The notes: generated by a model not told the origin, from the letters alone. A DNA stretch of 64,000 bases from Evansella halocellulosilytica (GCF_002335745.1 NZ_NIST01000001.1:2018039-2082038), one strand, 5' to 3'; positions 1-9,319 are shown, counted from the stretch's first letter. A program made the numbers and translations.

Positions 1-320
1 TTTGCAAATCTATGAGAATGATAAAATACAAAGATTCGAAATGCTACTACATAAACGATTCTATTATTTTAACATAAGGATGAAGAAGTATGGGGACGCT
101 AAAACAATGATTAGCGTAGCACCTAGTTGGGAATCTCTACAATGATATAGAATCAATCTACCTTAGCAGTCTTTTTTGATTTGTAATAGGGAGAGTAGGT
201 GCAGTAAAAACATTATGGGGTTCAATCTATACTATGAAAATAAATGCAGGTCATCGACACAATGTCTTGTCCGTACTCATTTAGATTATGTTAGACTGTT
301 AGTAATCATCAATGGGAGGT
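1..320. other. non-coding stretch at window edge
   Basis: I see no supportable gene here. Frames are short, lack ribosome binding sites and show no family motif. It may hold the end of an upstream transcription unit cut by the window edge. Confidence 0.4.
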
Positions 321-326
321 ATGTCA

Positions 327-473
327 ATGAAGATATTCGTCACACTTCTTATCATTATGGCTATTATTATGGTTGTAGTTGGCTTTAAAAAACAAAATCG
401 CAAAATGATTACACTTTCTTCGATAACAACGATAGGACTTCTTGTGCTATATATGTTGTTATTTAGGTTTTAG
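327..473 (+). CDS. small two-helix membrane protein (48 aa)
   Basis: Unrecognised short peptide. An ATG at 327 follows GGGAGG with about 7 bases spacing, which favours it over the in-frame ATG at 321. The N-terminal half (MKIFVTLLIIMAIIMVVVG) is a hydrophobic helix, followed by a basic loop (KKQNRK) and a second hydrophobic helix ending LLFRF. This layout is a typical small integral membrane protein. No function can be assigned. It stands alone, with long gene-free DNA on both sides. Seen in sequence: ribosome binding site, two hydrophobic segments, basic loop. Inferred: membrane location. Confidence 0.5.
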   Translation: MKIFVTLLIIMAIIMVVVGFKKQNRKMITLSSITTIGLLVLYMLLFRF

Positions 474-1139
474 TCGATAAAGTCGTCTGCCGATGATTAA
501 CTGAGCATGTGGATTTTTTATCATTCACATGCTTTCAGTTAGAAAGGCTTCAAGTCGAACGTTCTAATGAATGATAGCAGTCATAGTTTCAAAATCCCCT
601 GTTCATTTTATGAACGAACGACTTAACAAAAGCAAATGACATGTCTTACTTTCCCTTTCATTCTTCATCTCCTCTTAGGACCCCAGTTTGTAAGTTTTCC
701 ATTAATTCTTCTTTTGTCTTATCTTTAGTTAATATTCATCTTCTTTTTGTGGACGAAAGAGAGTGAATGATTAGCAAATGTTATTTTCAGGCTAGCTTAA
801 GAGAAAAATGTTTATAAAGACAAAGATTTTACAACAGAAAAAATAATTGTTATTATCTTTCAGTTATGTTTTTTTGATAGTACATTATAATAAATAAGTA
901 TGCTTAAAGAGCTATAATTGAATTTTTCATAGACGCACTCTGTAAGATGAAGAATGAAAATGAATCTAGCAAAAGCAAATTTGAACGGGTAATCGGATTT
1001 TCGTGTGGAAAACCATTTAAAGCGATGCTTACTGATCTACGTCCAAAATATGTTAATAAAAAAATTATACGTTTACCTTAACGGTACGTCATAATATAAA
1101 CTTGTAGGAAAACAGCTATTTTTTCAGAGGAGTCATTTT
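474..1139. other. gene-poor spacer with a hairpin and a doubtful 44-aa frame
   Basis: About 660 AT-rich bases. An inverted repeat at about 498-541 (AGCATGTG pairing with CACATGCT) could terminate transcription of the small gene ending at 473, although no clear T-run follows. A 44-codon frame at 947-1081 lacks a convincing ribosome binding site and may be a decayed fragment. Nothing else is supportable. Confidence 0.35.
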
Positions 1140-1586
1140 ATGGTTGATAATAATACGACTATGGAGTCTGGTAGATGTATTGAATGTGGGGCAAAGGAAA
1201 TAGATGGTTTTTCCTGTTATGAATTATTTTGTTTTCCTCTTGCTTGGGAGCATAATGACCCAGAATTATATACTTTACATTTTTGGCTTGTTTCATGTTA
1301 CATGATACAACACCCATCAAACTATACACCAGAAGGTTACAAGCATTTGATTCATTTATTTACTGACGCTTTTGATAATGACTGGGATACTGCTTATATT
1401 CTCAAGAAAAATCGGGAGAGAGTAACCAATATAAGTAAAATAACAAATCCCCTCCCAAATGAAGAAAGAAAGCGTACACCTAAATTATGGTCAATGACAA
1501 TTGAACAAATTTACTTAGGCGGAGAAAAAAATGCAATAGAAAACATAATTAAGTGGAGAGAAAAAATAAGAGCTGAACTAAAATGA
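1140..1586 (+). CDS. DUF5946-like hypothetical protein (148 aa)
   Basis: Function unknown. The N-terminus carries a CxxC pair (CIECGA), followed by a central Tyr-rich segment with a His and the phrase MIQHPSNYTPEGYKHL. This resembles the DUF5946 family, whose members are of similar size and share a Cys pair near the start and a YxxQHP-like stretch. The start is supported by GAGGAG about 10 bases upstream of the ATG. The protein has no signal peptide or membrane segment, so it is probably cytosolic, and the Cys pair hints at metal binding. It lies just upstream of the rRNA methyltransferase on the same strand with a 67-base gap. The family assignment is from memory of the motif pattern and is moderate. 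Confidence 0.55.
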   Translation: MVDNNTTMESGRCIECGAKEIDGFSCYELFCFPLAWEHNDPELYTLHFWLVSCYMIQHPSNYTPEGYKHLIHLFTDAFDNDWDTAYILKKNRERVTNISKITNPLPNEERKRTPKLWSMTIEQIYLGGEKNAIENIIKWREKIRAELK

Positions 1587-1653
1587 ATTGAAAAAGACCC
1601 CGCCATGTTTTTCAGGATAGCCAATAGATAAAGTGTTTAAAGGAGTGACAACT

Positions 1654-3042
1654 ATGTCTGAACAAGTCGGAAAAACGTTTGATGCAAAAATAGATAAATT
1701 AGATCGAAAAGGATCGGGCTTAGCTGCGGTATGGCGTGAAAATGAGGAAGGAAATCCAAAGAAATTAAAGCTGATCATTCCACAAACGCTTCCAGGAGAA
1801 ACAGTGCGTGTGACAGTCGACAAAACGAAAAGCAGAAAAAGAAAAGTGATGCCAGAAGAGATTTTAGAGGAGCATCCAGAAAGAATCACCCCTGAATGTC
1901 CGCACTTTGATCGTTGCGGTGGCTGTGTATGGCAGCATTGGCGTTACGAGGGACAACTTAAAGAGAAGATGGAACATGTGAAAGAAGCTGTTACTTCTCA
2001 AGGGTTTGATTCTAGTCTCGTTCGCGAGACAATCGGCATGGATAATCCGTGGCATTATCGTAATAAAATGGAGTTTACTTTTTCGCCAGATGGTGAACTT
2101 GGTTTACACGAGCAAGGAAATTGGCGTAAAGTGATTTCGCTAGAGACATGCTTAATTGCGGGCGTTGAGATGGTCGAGGCTGCAATGGAAGTAGCAAGAT
2201 GGGCGAAGCAATATGAATTAAAAGGGTATAATAAAGACCTTCATGAAGGATTACTTCGTCACTTAATGGTGAGACAATCATTTGCGACGAATGAAATCAT
2301 GCTAGCGTTGTTTGCAACAGAATCTCCTACTGGAAATCTAAAAAAGGCCGTTGATGATTTAGTGAAACGAATCGGTGAAAAGTTCCCACAGGTGAAAAGC
2401 TTCATGTGGATGGAAAATAATGATGTAGCAGACCGTGTTCAATCAGAAGAGAGCCATATTCTCGCTGGCCGTGATTTTATTTATGATGAATTGGCTGGCT
2501 ATCGCTATCGCCTTTGGTTTGATACCTTTTTCCAAACGAACCCGACACAAGCTGAAAAGTTAGTGGAACTTGCACTAGAAATCGGAGATCCAAAGGAATC
2601 CGAAAAAATGATTGACCTGTTCTGTGGTGTTGGTACCTTTTCACTACCATTTGCTAGTCGGGTCGCGGAGCTTGCTGGCATTGAAATTGTCGAGAGTTCA
2701 ATTGAATCAGCTAAGCGGAATGCCGAAGATAATGGGATTTCAAACACTCATTTTTTAGCGAAGGATGCAAGGAAAGGAATTGACCAGGTGCTAGAGAGCT
2801 TTGGCAATCCAGAGCTATTGTTACTTGACCCTCCACGATCCGGTGCAGGCGGTAAAGTGATGAGAAAAATTGGTCGTTCTGGGCCGGAACGTATTGTGTA
2901 CGTATCGTGTAATCCTGACTCGTTTGCGACAGATATTAAAGAGCTGGTGCCATTCGGTTATACGTTGAAAATGGTTCAGCCAGTTGATTTATTTCCGAAC
3001 ACAATTCACGTAGAATGTGTCGCTTTATTAATAAAAGAATAA
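1654..3042 (+). CDS. 23S rRNA (uracil-5-)-methyltransferase, RumA/RlmD family (YfjO-like)
   Basis: Predicted S-adenosylmethionine-dependent enzyme that makes 5-methyluridine in RNA. The order of domains is typical: an N-terminal TRAM RNA-binding domain (about residues 3-60), an iron-sulfur Cys cluster (CPHFDRCGGC near residue 83, with a further Cys in LETCLIAG), then the Rossmann methyltransferase domain with LFCGVGTFSLP (SAM motif I), LLLDPPRSGAG (motif IV) and VYVSCNP, which holds the nucleophilic Cys. Length 462 aa matches the family. The ATG at 1654 is preceded by AAAGGAGTG; a GTG at 1633 lies upstream of that site and is not the start. The sequence looks closer to B. subtilis YfjO than to YefA (RlmCD), so the exact target uridine is not certain. 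Confidence 0.85.
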   Translation: MSEQVGKTFDAKIDKLDRKGSGLAAVWRENEEGNPKKLKLIIPQTLPGETVRVTVDKTKSRKRKVMPEEILEEHPERITPECPHFDRCGGCVWQHWRYEGQLKEKMEHVKEAVTSQGFDSSLVRETIGMDNPWHYRNKMEFTFSPDGELGLHEQGNWRKVISLETCLIAGVEMVEAAMEVARWAKQYELKGYNKDLHEGLLRHLMVRQSFATNEIMLALFATESPTGNLKKAVDDLVKRIGEKFPQVKSFMWMENNDVADRVQSEESHILAGRDFIYDELAGYRYRLWFDTFFQTNPTQAEKLVELALEIGDPKESEKMIDLFCGVGTFSLPFASRVAELAGIEIVESSIESAKRNAEDNGISNTHFLAKDARKGIDQVLESFGNPELLLLDPPRSGAGGKVMRKIGRSGPERIVYVSCNPDSFATDIKELVPFGYTLKMVQPVDLFPNTIHVECVALLIKE

Positions 3043-3164
3043 TTCATCATGATGGAGAGCTTTTCTGAATGGGAAAGTTCTCTTGTTTGTCAATAAATTC
3101 CCTAACCTATCAAATACTGTTTCTACTGTTACAGTAGTGTAAAAGCTCACAGGAGTAGATATCA

Positions 3165-4433
3165 TTGGAGAAGAAAAGAAGTAAACTTAGATGGGGGATA
3201 TTTGCTTCTGTATTGTTTGCTTATTTAATGATGTCCAGTCAACGAACAGCTCCGAGATTAATGACAGACTAATTGATGCTGGACTTTAGTGTAACAGCTT
3301 CGACGATTGGATTCGTGACAAGTATCCAATTTTTCGTATACACTAGTTTGCAAATTCCAATGGGGTTTTTGGCTGATCGTTATGGACCTAATTTTTTTCT
3401 CATAATAGGTGCCGCGCTTACAGGTGTAGGTACTATCGTTTATAGTTTTGGTACACATGAATTTGTCTTAATTTTTGCTAGGATCCTAACAGGAATAGGG
3501 GATGCGACCATCTGGGTAAACATGGTGTTAATTTTGAGCCAGTGGTTTAATGAGAAGGAATTTACTCGATTAATTGGTTTTGCAGGAATGACAGGAAGTC
3601 TTGGTTTTCTATTGGCAACAGTACCTTTCTCTGTATTAATTGTCTTACTTGGCTGGAGGGAAGCCTTTCTTTTAGCTGGGATACTTTTATGTTTATGTAG
3701 TCTTTTTCTTTATTTGGTTCTTGTAAAAAAAACAAAACAATCGGTATTTGTAAAAAATAAAAGACAACATGAAAAAACATCGGTTTTACTGAGAAGAATA
3801 TTTTCGGCTCGTCAGGCATGGGCCTTATTCTTTTGTCACTTTGGGATTGTTGGAGGGTATTTAGGGTTTATCGGTTCGTGGGCAGTGCCATATGCGATGG
3901 ATGTGTATGGAATGACACGCATAGATGCTAGTAAGCTCATCATGCTTAGTCTGATAGGAGCACTTATTGGTGCCCCTTTAATTGGTTGGGTTTCGAGCTG
4001 TTTAAAAACAATTAAACGGCCTTATATTGTTTTTCATATTACGGTTTTATTGTGTTGGTCTACTTTTCTTTTGTTTAGTGAGCATCCGCCATTTTACTTA
4101 CTAATTATCCTTTTCTTTATCATTGGCTTTGGGTTTGGAGCAAATTCCTTAACGTTTGCAGTCGTACGCCAATCTTTTCCGGTTACAGAATCGGGCATTG
4201 TCACTGGATTTGCGAATACAGGTGGATTTCTAAGCGCAGTTTTGCTGCCAAGCATTTTTGGTTATATATTGGATTATTTTCAGTCAACTTCAGGTAGTTT
4301 TGGTGATGGATACTACTACGGCTTCCTCACCCCAGTGATCTTTTCCGTGTTGGGCTTAATTGGAGTGATATTGATTAAGGAAAAGCGTCAAAATGCTAAA
4401 AGGAAAGCGAGAAAAGAATGGGTTTCTCAATAA
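3165..4433 (+). pseudogene. MFS transporter interrupted by an in-frame TAA
   Basis: Major facilitator superfamily exporter or permease, 12 predicted membrane helices. The natural start is TTG at 3165 with AGGAG nine bases upstream. The first 35 codons (EKKRSKLRWGIFASVLFAYL onwards, then SSQRTAPRLMTD) form helix 1 and run in frame into the rest, but codon 36 is TAA at 3270-3272. Relatives usually have Gln here (TDQLM), so one C-to-T change (CAA to TAA) explains it. Downstream, the frame stays fully open through the MFS motif A-like loop GFLADRYGPN and to the end (RKEWVSQ). Unless suppressed or reinitiated at the adjacent TTG (3273), the product lacks helix 1 and is probably inactive. A sequencing error is possible. 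Confidence 0.75.
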
Positions 4434-4570
4434 AGAAATATCGAAGCAAACGTACTAGCATCTCATGTATCGCAGCATACACGCTGGATATGTGAAGTAT
4501 TTGTCGCAGGTTGAAAAGTAGTAGGTACCTAATAAAGGGAATTTGTTCCTTATTATGTCTTTTCCATAGA

Positions 4571-4611
4571 AAAAATCCCTGCACGAGTGTGTACCGCACA
4601 GGGATTTTTTT
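4571..4611. terminator. bidirectional terminator hairpin
   Basis: AAAAATCCCTG pairs with CAGGGATTTTT around a 17-base loop and has T/A runs on both sides. It separates the MFS pseudogene (+) from the convergent sporulation peptide gene (-). Confidence 0.8.
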
Positions 4612-4629
4612 CGAATAGAGGGGAGTAAG

Positions 4630-4860
4630 TTAGCAGTCTTTTACTTTATAGGGAAAACAACTTACACCAACAATGATTAATAAGACAAACAATACGACAA
4701 TTAAAGTAAAATAATTGGTATGACGAGCCGGAGCTGGATAGCCATAACCAAAAGCATGGTCATCATAGCCATAAGCTGGAGCTACTTGAGTAGGCATAGG
4801 TGGAATATTTGGATGAATATTTGCTCCGAGAGTCGGAGGTGCGTTTACATTAGAATACAT
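4630..4860 (-). CDS. YjcZ-type small sporulation membrane peptide
   Basis: 76-aa peptide with a Pro/Tyr/Gly-rich N-terminal half (GYDDHAFGYGYPAP) and one C-terminal hydrophobic helix (FTLIVVLFVLLIIVGVSCF). This helix is the hallmark of the YjcZ/CotV-like small sporulation proteins found in Bacillaceae. A longer reading frame extends upstream, but the ATG at 4860 fits the family and is preceded by GGGAAGTG. The short Cys-containing tail after the helix is a little longer than usual. It probably resides in a spore or mother-cell membrane. The neighbouring tgl gene is also a spore-coat gene, consistent with a sporulation role. No sporulation sigma promoter was confirmed. Confidence 0.65.
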   Translation of the reverse strand: MYSNVNAPPTLGANIHPNIPPMPTQVAPAYGYDDHAFGYGYPAPARHTNYFTLIVVLFVLLIIVGVSCFPYKVKDC

Positions 4861-5028
4861 TTTCACACTTCCCTTCGTTGAGTTAGTATGTTTATACCTA
4901 TATACTACTCTCAGAGCTGAAATTGGAGCCCGTCTATACAAAAAATGGGTGGGTATAATGGGTAATACGACGATACAACAAGGAACTTAATAGATACATG
5001 TCCGTTCGGGAAAATGGATGTTAACGCA

Positions 5029-5874
5029 TTAATGATGATTTCCGTTAGATAGATAATACAAATATTTGATATATGATATGGAGCTTTCATGATGGTATAC
5101 AATAGGATGCAGCATTTTGTTTGCGCGATGACGTGTTTGCTGACTTACTAAGCTGGCTAAATAAGTAAACGAAGGTCTTGTTACTAAATTTGTCAAATAA
5201 GCCGATCGATAACTGCCCGGACTTCTCATGTCATTTAAAATTTCTATGATTTGTTCCTGCGTCCTTATCGAAAAACCATGTCCGAAGTATCTCCCATCGT
5301 CGAGAAGGACCGCATTAAGGCCTCTAAACCATGGAGTATGTGGGTGAAAGTCTGGATTATTAAAATAAATAACATCACCGGGTAAAAAATGATTCGAATA
5401 AAAGGTGACAATACCAAGGTCAGGGTCAGTATGCCAGCTATAAAGATAAAGCTCGCGAAACAAAGAATTAAATAAATTTCTGCCAATGCTTTTTAAAGTG
5501 GCATAGTATAAGAGGATGACAGCAGCAGTTGCACATTCAAATGCATAGAGTGTACTGTTCCTAAAAATATCCTGAATCGCATCAGCCGGCTGCACATCAG
5601 GTCTTAACAAGAACCCTCCTTCCATCGTTAATTGCCAGTAATTTGGATTGCATCTGTGCTCTTCGAAACTTACAAACAGAGATTCTCCTTCATTCATTTC
5701 GTTTGCACTTTCGATCATGTTTTTTCGTACGTTGAGTTCAAACAACAAGCCATCGACCGAATGATATGAATAATGGGTGGGAGCATGAAGCATACGTTGA
5801 ACGATTGATTCTTCAACTCGATCGAGCTGCAAATTTTCATTGTGTTGAAACGGGACCCCCGATATTAGTATCAT
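5029..5874 (-). CDS. tgl: protein-glutamine gamma-glutamyltransferase (spore-coat transglutaminase)
   Basis: Tgl forms epsilon-(gamma-glutamyl)lysine cross-links between spore coat proteins. The sequence matches B. subtilis Tgl closely over its core. YAFECATA holds the catalytic Cys, preceded by its Glu. The stretches LYSWH and FNNPDF, the conserved W-RG-N-VLL-D-YFGHG pattern and SAYLTNLVTRP follow in the usual order. The protein is 281 aa, longer than the 245-aa B. subtilis enzyme, because of an extra C-terminal tail of about 30 residues (after SLVSQQTR). The start is the ATG at 5874, which sits five bases after GGAGG; the ATG at 5886 precedes that ribosome binding site. It lies next to a YjcZ-like sporulation peptide gene on the same strand. 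Confidence 0.9.
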   Translation of the reverse strand: MILISGVPFQHNENLQLDRVEESIVQRMLHAPTHYSYHSVDGLLFELNVRKNMIESANEMNEGESLFVSFEEHRCNPNYWQLTMEGGFLLRPDVQPADAIQDIFRNSTLYAFECATAAVILLYYATLKSIGRNLFNSLFRELYLYSWHTDPDLGIVTFYSNHFLPGDVIYFNNPDFHPHTPWFRGLNAVLLDDGRYFGHGFSIRTQEQIIEILNDMRSPGSYRSAYLTNLVTRPSFTYLASLVSQQTRHRANKMLHPIVYHHESSISYIKYLYYLSNGNHH

Positions 5875-5984
5875 ACATACCTCCATTCAAAGCTTACTTT
5901 TCACCGTATTCATACTAATCATATTCCCACTCCGCCTAAATCATGATCTCCTCCACAAATCAATTATAAATTTACATATCGTGG

Positions 5985-6030
5985 AAGGTGCCAGGCACTT
6001 GTAAATTTTTTTACAAGTGCCTGGCACCTT
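5985..6030. terminator. GTGCCAGGCAC palindrome at the 3' end of adaA
   Basis: A perfect 20-bp stem (AAGGTGCCAGGCACTTGTAA and its complement) with a 6-base loop. It begins at the adaA stop codon. Related palindromes occur at 7944-7987 and 40394-40444. Probably a dispersed repeat acting as a terminator between adaA and tgl. Confidence 0.7.
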
Positions 6031-6602
6031 TATTGATCATATTGACGATACTCCTTCGGTGAACAGCCTGCTTGCTTGTGAAAAGCTCGGTAGAAGCTGG
6101 ACAGGCTGTCGTAGCCGACTTGATAGCAAATGTCTGTGTTCGTTGCGTTTGTTGTCAGGAGGAGTTCTTTTGCTTTTTCGATTCGGACTTTTTCAACATA
6201 TTGGCGCGGGGTGAGCCCGACTCTCTCTTTGAATGTCCGGTTTAAATGATAATCACTCACGCCAACTTCTTGTGCTAAGTCCTTCAATGATAGTTTTTGG
6301 CGGTAGTTTTTTTCGATGATTACCATCGTTTCGTGAATGATCGTTGAATAGGGATCGTATGTTGGTTTATTTAGCTGAGGCTGACACCTTTTACAGGCTC
6401 GAAACCCTTGTTTTTCAGCTTCAGCTGCATTTTTGAAAAAACAAATGTTACTCATGTTCGGCGCTTTCGATTTGCATGATGGTCTGCAATAAATGTTTGT
6501 CGTTTTCACCGCATAAATGAATTGTCCGTCATAGCTTCGGTTACACGAAACTGCTGCCTGCCACATCTCTTCAAAGCTTAATTGATTGATTACCTTCATC
6601 AT
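6030..6602 (-). CDS. adaA: AdaA-type methylphosphotriester-DNA methyltransferase and transcriptional activator
   Basis: Senses alkylation damage. A Zn-bound Cys accepts a methyl group from DNA phosphotriesters, and the methylated protein activates the adaptive response. The N-terminal Ada zinc domain shows YCRPSCKSKAP and CKRCQP (four Zn Cys), preceded by the typical YDGQFIYAVKTTNIYCRP context. The C-terminal half (about residues 95-190) is an AraC-type double helix-turn-helix (LAQEVGVSDYHLNRTFKERVG and GYDSLSSFYRAFHKQAG). No O6-methylguanine domain is present, so it corresponds to B. subtilis AdaA rather than full Ada. The ATG at 6602 (or 6599) follows AAAGG. The start overlaps the upstream permease gene by about 30 bases, so the two are co-transcribed; adaB is not adjacent. 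Confidence 0.88.
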   Translation of the reverse strand: MMKVINQLSFEEMWQAAVSCNRSYDGQFIYAVKTTNIYCRPSCKSKAPNMSNICFFKNAAEAEKQGFRACKRCQPQLNKPTYDPYSTIIHETMVIIEKNYRQKLSLKDLAQEVGVSDYHLNRTFKERVGLTPRQYVEKVRIEKAKELLLTTNATNTDICYQVGYDSLSSFYRAFHKQAGCSPKEYRQYDQ

Positions 6603-7857
6603 TAACACCTTTCTGTTTTTCTCGGAAAGCTTTCATATAACCAAAGTAGAGGATTGCCACTACGATGGGAATATACAAATGGAGCTCGAAAAATGGAAGG
6701 ATTGAGACGCATAGTAAAAATGCTAAAAGTGAACTAGTCCAAGCTAACGTTCCTCTCTTGAATAACTTCACCCCTGCTGCCATCGATAAAACATAAACGA
6801 CTAGCCCTAATGATGTTGGAATAAATAAGAGGTCATAAAAGCTCATCGTCAATACTTCGGTCAAGATGACGCCAACTCCTGCAATCATAATTGCAAAGAT
6901 GATCACCCTCCTAGGAGATTGCGAGTTACGATCGATTTTCATAAACCATGCAGGAAATGCACCGTCTCGACTTAAAGAATAGCCGAGCTGAGCAATACTT
7001 GCAACAAAGGCATTGACCGTTCCGATACAAATAATAAAGGCAAGGGCGGCGGTTATCATTTTTGCTCCGATCCCTAGTGTTTGCTCCATCATGATTCCGA
7101 TAGGTGACAAATCGCTTTCGAAATTTCCATATATTCCGGTTCCAATAGTGACGACACTTAACATAAAGAAGAGAATGCCGATGATGACTGCGCTTATGAA
7201 TGTACTTCTAACAATGTCTTTATTCGGCTGTTTAAATTGAGTTGACAAGCTGCAAATGGCTTCCCAGCCGAAGAATGACCAGAGGATCATCGTGATGGCG
7301 ATGCCGATATGGTTCCAGCCGAACGGGTTAAACGGTACAAATTGATTCCAGCTTACGTTTGGCAAGTTTACGACGATAACGGTGACTAGCAAAATGAGCA
7401 GACATAAGCTGATCATTAAAGCTGCTTTTCCGCTAATGCGTAATCCAAAATAATTTGTCGTGCCGCCAATGAATAAAATGATGAGTGCTGTCATGATCGT
7501 ATAGATGTGTGGGAGGTTGAAAGCATTGACGACATAAAAGGCTCCGGTAAGAGCAACAACCGTTTGTCCAATGGTTGCACAAACGAAGTAAAACCAGCCG
7601 ACTAAATTGCCGAGATGGTAGCCAAATGAAAGCCTTACAAATGACGCTGTGCCTCCTGCATCAGGGTATTGACGGGAAAGACATGCAAATGTATAAGCAA
7701 GCGGAAAGCTTAAGACGATCACGACGAGCCACGATAATAAGGAAGCGGGTCCGGCAACGGAAGCTGTTGCACCGGAAATAAATAAGACCCCGGATCCGAG
7801 TATGGCTGTGACATATAATCCGATCCCTTCAAATAACCCTATCGACTTGTTCTCCAC
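6571..7857 (-). CDS. APC-superfamily amino-acid permease/exporter (YjeH-like)
   Basis: 428-aa polytopic membrane protein with about 12 helices. The N-terminus FEGIGLYVTAILGSGVLFIS carries the first helix and Gly-rich APC signature, and FACLSRQYPDAGG and WSFFGWEAICSL are further hallmarks. The overall pattern is like E. coli YjeH, an exporter of methionine and branched-chain amino acids; the substrate here is unknown. The start is chosen as GTG at 7857 because AAGGAGTGGG lies just upstream; a longer frame to 7941 has no role. It is followed by adaA with a 30-base overlap, forming a two-gene operon that is flanked on both sides by GTGCCAGG-type palindromes. A link between transport and alkylation repair is not obvious. 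Confidence 0.8.
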   Translation of the reverse strand: MENKSIGLFEGIGLYVTAILGSGVLFISGATASVAGPASLLSWLVVIVLSFPLAYTFACLSRQYPDAGGTASFVRLSFGYHLGNLVGWFYFVCATIGQTVVALTGAFYVVNAFNLPHIYTIMTALIILFIGGTTNYFGLRISGKAALMISLCLLILLVTVIVVNLPNVSWNQFVPFNPFGWNHIGIAITMILWSFFGWEAICSLSTQFKQPNKDIVRSTFISAVIIGILFFMLSVVTIGTGIYGNFESDLSPIGIMMEQTLGIGAKMITAALAFIICIGTVNAFVASIAQLGYSLSRDGAFPAWFMKIDRNSQSPRRVIIFAIMIAGVGVILTEVLTMSFYDLLFIPTSLGLVVYVLSMAAGVKLFKRGTLAWTSSLLAFLLCVSILPFFELHLYIPIVVAILYFGYMKAFREKQKGVNDEGNQSIKL

Positions 7858-7943
7858 GACTCCCACTCCTTCAATTATTTTTCCTATGAATAGATATATC
7901 AAAGTGGAGGAGGAAAATCGTCTTTTTTCTTGCGGTGTCATTC

Positions 7944-7987
7944 AAGGTGCCAGGGACTTGTCGAATTCGACAAGTCCCTGGCACTTT
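7944..7987. repeat. GTGCCAGG-family palindrome upstream of the permease gene
   Basis: A perfect palindrome centred on GAATTC (TGCCAGGGACTTGTCGAA plus its complement). It is related to the 5985-6030 and 40394-40444 hairpins. It lies between divergent permease and proC genes, so it is not where a terminator would be expected. Confidence 0.7.
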
Positions 7988-8173
7988 GCAGTATATATGC
8001 CCGTGAGAGGAGTTGATCACCGAATGTTATCGCTTTCATGAACGAATTGCCCATTATCCTCACTATCTCACTGCTCCCCCTTGAAGTGAATGTTTGGCAT
8101 GTTACGATAGATAGCGGAGCAAAAAAAGCAAAGACAACAACATCTTTGTTTAACAAAAGGAGTACGAATACAA

Positions 8174-9016
8174 ATGACTAAACATCTACGTGTTGCGTTT
8201 ATCGGTGCTGGAAATATGGCAGAAGCGATGATTTCCGGAGTCGTCAAAACGGGAACACTGGAGCCAGAGCAAGTAATGGTAACGAATCATAGTAATGAAA
8301 AGCGTTTACGAGAGTTACACAATCGGTATGGCGTACAAGGTATTGTGCGTGACCTTTTGCCAATTGAGACTATAGACGTGATCATCTTAGCGATGAAGCC
8401 GAAAGACGCAGAGCAATCACTGCTTTCAATAAAAGATCGAATCAAACCGAACCAAGTAATTATGAGTGTCTTAGCGGGCATTTCAACCGAATATATGGAA
8501 GAGCTTTTACCGGCAGGGCAGCAAGTGATCCGCGTTATGCCGAACACATCAAGCATGCTTCAGGAATCAGCGACAGCGATTTCACCTGGCGAAAATGTGA
8601 CGATGAAAAATGTGAAGCTTGCGAAAGCATTGTTGAAAGCGATCGGAGAAGTGTATGTGATCGAGGAAGATCAAATGGACTTGTTTACAGGCATCGCAGG
8701 GAGCGGACCTGCTTACTATTATTATTTGATGGAGCACATTGAAAAAATAGCAAAGGAAAATGGTATGGATCCAGAGCAGGCGAGAGAAATCGGTGCACAA
8801 ACGATCCTCGGCGCAGCAAAAATGATGCTTGAGCGCGATGAATCACCGGAAAAACTGCGTAAAAACATCACATCGAAGAATGGAACAACAGCATCAGGAC
8901 TTGAAGCGTTAGCCGAAAACGGTGGCGGAAAAGCAATCAAAGCAGCGATCGAAGGCGCAATGAACCGTTCGAAGGAAATTAGTGAAGAACTCGAGAAAGT
9001 TGCGGTTGTACAATAA
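8174..9016 (+). CDS. proC: pyrroline-5-carboxylate reductase
   Basis: Catalyses the NAD(P)H-dependent reduction of 1-pyrroline-5-carboxylate to proline, the last step of proline synthesis, in the cytosol. The N-terminal Rossmann motif is FIGAGNMAEAM (residues 10-20). The C-terminal domain holds the family signature GSGPAYYYYLMEH and the segment NITSKNGTTASGLEAL. Length 280 aa is typical (B. subtilis ProI/ProG/ProH). The ATG follows AAAAGGAG at about 11 bases. It is a single gene with its own terminator at 9022. Bacillus species often carry several paralogues, for anabolic or osmotic-stress proline; which one this is cannot be told from the window. Confidence 0.93.
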   Translation: MTKHLRVAFIGAGNMAEAMISGVVKTGTLEPEQVMVTNHSNEKRLRELHNRYGVQGIVRDLLPIETIDVIILAMKPKDAEQSLLSIKDRIKPNQVIMSVLAGISTEYMEELLPAGQQVIRVMPNTSSMLQESATAISPGENVTMKNVKLAKALLKAIGEVYVIEEDQMDLFTGIAGSGPAYYYYLMEHIEKIAKENGMDPEQAREIGAQTILGAAKMMLERDESPEKLRKNITSKNGTTASGLEALAENGGGKAIKAAIEGAMNRSKEISEELEKVAVVQ

Positions 9017-9021
9017 ATGGG

Positions 9022-9066
9022 AAGGACTTGTCCTCACTATGTTGGAGTGGAGACAGGTCCTTTTTT
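9022..9066 (+). terminator. terminator after proC
   Basis: The stem AAGGACTTGTCCTCAC pairs with GTGGAGACAGGTCCTT (one G-U pair) and is followed by TTTTTT. Confidence 0.85.
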
Positions 9067-9319
9067 GATGGTTGATGTTAAAATTACACACTTTTACAAC
9101 TTTTGTTTTAGCAGATGAAGGTGGAATGTCCGTTGTACGACCTAAGCCCGATGTGAAGGCAATCAAAGATTGACAATGTTAATACTTTATTGAGGGAAAT
9201 TTTTATAGTTTTTTAGGAATCCTTCTTGTATTGTGTTTTGAATAGAAAATTTAATTTATAGACCGAAATGATATGTTAGAATAGCAGACAAGTTGCTATG
9301 TGAGAGGAGTATGATCATA

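Noticed and set aside
1578-1889. 103-codon minus-strand frame
   Set aside because: Antisense shadow of the rRNA methyltransferase gene with no ribosome binding site or family motif.
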